The notes beneath the pieces were generated by a model. It did no database searches, had not been told where the DNA came from, and saw only the letters and a list, made by a program, of their open reading frames with translations. A stretch of DNA of 23,762 nucleotides from Flavobacteriales bacterium UBA1993 (GTDB taxonomy: Bacteria; Bacteroidota; Bacteroidia; Flavobacteriales_G; Salibacteraceae), in assembly GCA_002336485.1 (NCBI GenBank), contig DDCZ01000090.1, forward strand, positions 58,548-82,309. The letters run 5' to 3'. A program made the translations under genes and the position numbers. Shown piece after piece: positions 22,640 through 23,762 of this stretch. Each line of letters begins with the position of its first letter. Position 1 is the first letter of the stretch.

Positions 22640-23608
22640 ATGGAGCTCAATAAACATCTAGCAGATCAAGGCGCAAACGAGGCGCTTGTGGAACTTTTCT
22701 CAGCAATTGAAGATGCATCAAAAATTGTTCAAAGCGAAGTAAGCAGGGCAGGGCTCGGGGCAGATATTTACGGGGCAAAAGGTTCGGAAAACATTCAGGG
22801 TGAAGAGCAGCAAAAGTTGGATGTCTACGCCGATGAGTGCTTTATACATGCATTTCGAGGCTCGGGCCAAGTGGCGGGTTTAGCGAGCGAAGAACAAGAC
22901 AATGCACTTCAGTTTGACGAGTCGCTCAAGGGTGAATATGTGGTGATGATTGATCCTCTTGACGGGTCATCAAATATTGATGTTAATGTGGCAATAGGTA
23001 CCATATTCGCAATCTATAGGCGTGTTTCAAAAAGTGGAGAAACACTGATTGAAGCTGATTTTTTACAAGCAGGAAGAGATCAAGTTGCTGCAGGTTATGT
23101 AAACTATAGTGTGAGCACTCAGATGGTGCTTTCCACAGGAAACGGTACGCATATCTATACGCTCGATCCAGAAAGCGGCACGTATCAGCTAATCAGTGAG
23201 AATGTTAAAATTCCAGCTGATGGAAAAGTCTATTCGATCAACGAGGTGAACTTGGATGACTTTGACGATAACCTGAAGCGCTACGCACAACATTGCAAAG
23301 ACAAGCGAAAGGAAGATGGGAAACGCATGTACACTGGTAGGTATATAGGTTCTTTGGTCGCGGATTTCCATAGAAACTTGTTGAAAGGCGGCATCTATGT
23401 CTACCCAGCCACAGTGGATTCACCGAATGGAAAGTTGCGATTGCTTTATGAGTGTAACCCTATGAGTTTTCTGGCAGAAAATGCTGGTGGAAAAGGATCC
23501 GACGGCGTCCAAAACATCCTCGACATTAAACCAACTGAGCTTCACCAGCGGTGTCCTTTTTATGTTGGAAGTCCGGTAATGATGGACGAGGCGTTGCCCT
23601 CAATATAG
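22640..23608 (+). CDS. fbp: Fructose-1,6-bisphosphatase, class I
   Basis: Hydrolyses fructose-1,6-bisphosphate to fructose-6-phosphate in gluconeogenesis. The 322-residue product has the class I metal motif D105-P-L-D-G-S-S-N-I-D114, E84-E85 in LASEEQD, the NIQGEEQQKLDV block, YTGRYIGSLVADFHRNL and the C-terminal NPMSFLAENAGGKGSDG. The N-terminus is shorter than in typical class I enzymes, lacking the TLGEFI segment that begins the AMP-regulatory arm in many homologues, but the following helix (LVELFSAIEDASKIV) remains; AMP control may therefore differ. The ATG is three bases after the exported-protein gene. The stop is one base from the convergent OmpA-like gene. Confidence 0.95.
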   Translation: MELNKHLADQGANEALVELFSAIEDASKIVQSEVSRAGLGADIYGAKGSENIQGEEQQKLDVYADECFIHAFRGSGQVAGLASEEQDNALQFDESLKGEYVVMIDPLDGSSNIDVNVAIGTIFAIYRRVSKSGETLIEADFLQAGRDQVAAGYVNYSVSTQMVLSTGNGTHIYTLDPESGTYQLISENVKIPADGKVYSINEVNLDDFDDNLKRYAQHCKDKRKEDGKRMYTGRYIGSLVADFHRNLLKGGIYVYPATVDSPNGKLRLLYECNPMSFLAENAGGKGSDGVQNILDIKPTELHQRCPFYVGSPVMMDEALPSI

Positions 23609-23609
23609 C

Positions 23610-23762
23610 CTATTTGGCCTTTGTAATCTTAAACTCAGTACGCCGATTTTCCTGATGCTGGTCTTCTGAACAATCAGACACTACACTTCCTTCGCATCCA
23701 CAATCGTTTACAAGCTGTGTCTCGCCATAACCTTTCCCATCGATTCGCTCTGGATTTGTGAT
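23610..23762 (-). CDS. OmpA-family outer-membrane protein, C-terminal fragment (5' partial)
   Basis: Only the last 50 codons are inside the window and the frame continues past its right edge. They read as the end of an OmpA peptidoglycan-binding domain: RIDGKGYGETQLVNDCGCEG followed by the near-universal closing block DQHQENRRTEFKIT. The cysteines in this part (DCGCEG and VSDCSED) are typical of Bacteroidota OmpA proteins. The domain tethers the outer membrane to the cell wall. What precedes it (TPR and PD40 repeats or a barrel) cannot be seen. Confidence 0.85.
   Translation of the reverse strand: MTNPERIDGKGYGETQLVNDCGCEGSVVSDCSEDQHQENRRTEFKITKAK

Overview
The window reads as a chromosomal segment of a free-living, probably marine member of the Bacteroidota, most likely class Flavobacteriia or a close relative (inference). 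Evidence: a secreted protein with a type IX secretion C-terminal sorting domain; a short primary sigma factor that lacks region 1.1 and starts MRQLKITKQ; an HU-CCDC81/SPOR cell-envelope protein; Mrp without the usual Cys pair; several promoters with the Bacteroidota -7 element TAnnTTTG; and no evident Shine-Dalgarno sequences. Base composition looks even. I see no insertion sequence, prophage, CRISPR array, rRNA or tRNA gene.

Layout. 1-1408: 3' part of recJ (+). 1395-5346 (-): a short operon of a hotdog thioesterase, mrp and a NifU-like Fe-S protein, then an ECF sigma factor whose stop codon overlaps the start of a gene for an inner-membrane-anchored protein with a C-terminal outer-membrane barrel. 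5403-7453 (+): hemJ, a MarR regulator and the primary sigma factor rpoD. 7444-9340 (-): kdsB (KDO activation) and the HU/SPOR gene. 9398-10498 (+): dprA. 10483-11466 (-): hemB. 11508-12455 (+): lgt. 12508-13270 (-): two small uncharacterised genes one base apart. 13447-17048 (+): aspS and a CLC anion transporter with CBS domains. 17121-19169 (+): a multidomain secreted Omp28/thioredoxin-like T9SS cargo. 19232-21552 (-): hmgA-hppD, two consecutive steps of tyrosine catabolism. 21701-23608 (+): an exported protein of unknown function three bases from class I fbp. 23610-23762 (-): the C-terminus of an OmpA-family protein running off the window.

Themes. Most genes are housekeeping: DNA repair and uptake (recJ, dprA), haem synthesis (hemB, hemJ), Fe-S cluster delivery (mrp, nifU), envelope biogenesis (kdsB, lgt, SPOR protein, OmpA), transcription (rpoD, ECF sigma) and translation (aspS). 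The gene order is compact. Three tail-to-tail pairs overlap by 10-16 bases, and two good intrinsic terminators lie inside the coding sequence of the opposing gene.

The most noteworthy signals are non-coding. Divergent gene pairs carry mirrored TAnnTTTG/TAnnTTCG elements that predict very short mRNA leaders. The clearest is kdsB/dprA, with an 11-bp perfect inverted repeat. A repeat-rich block of GTCA-containing sequences lies upstream of aspS. The best candidate for an under-described system is the ECF sigma factor with its one-piece inner-membrane/outer-membrane partner. No dramatic new defence or mobile system is visible.
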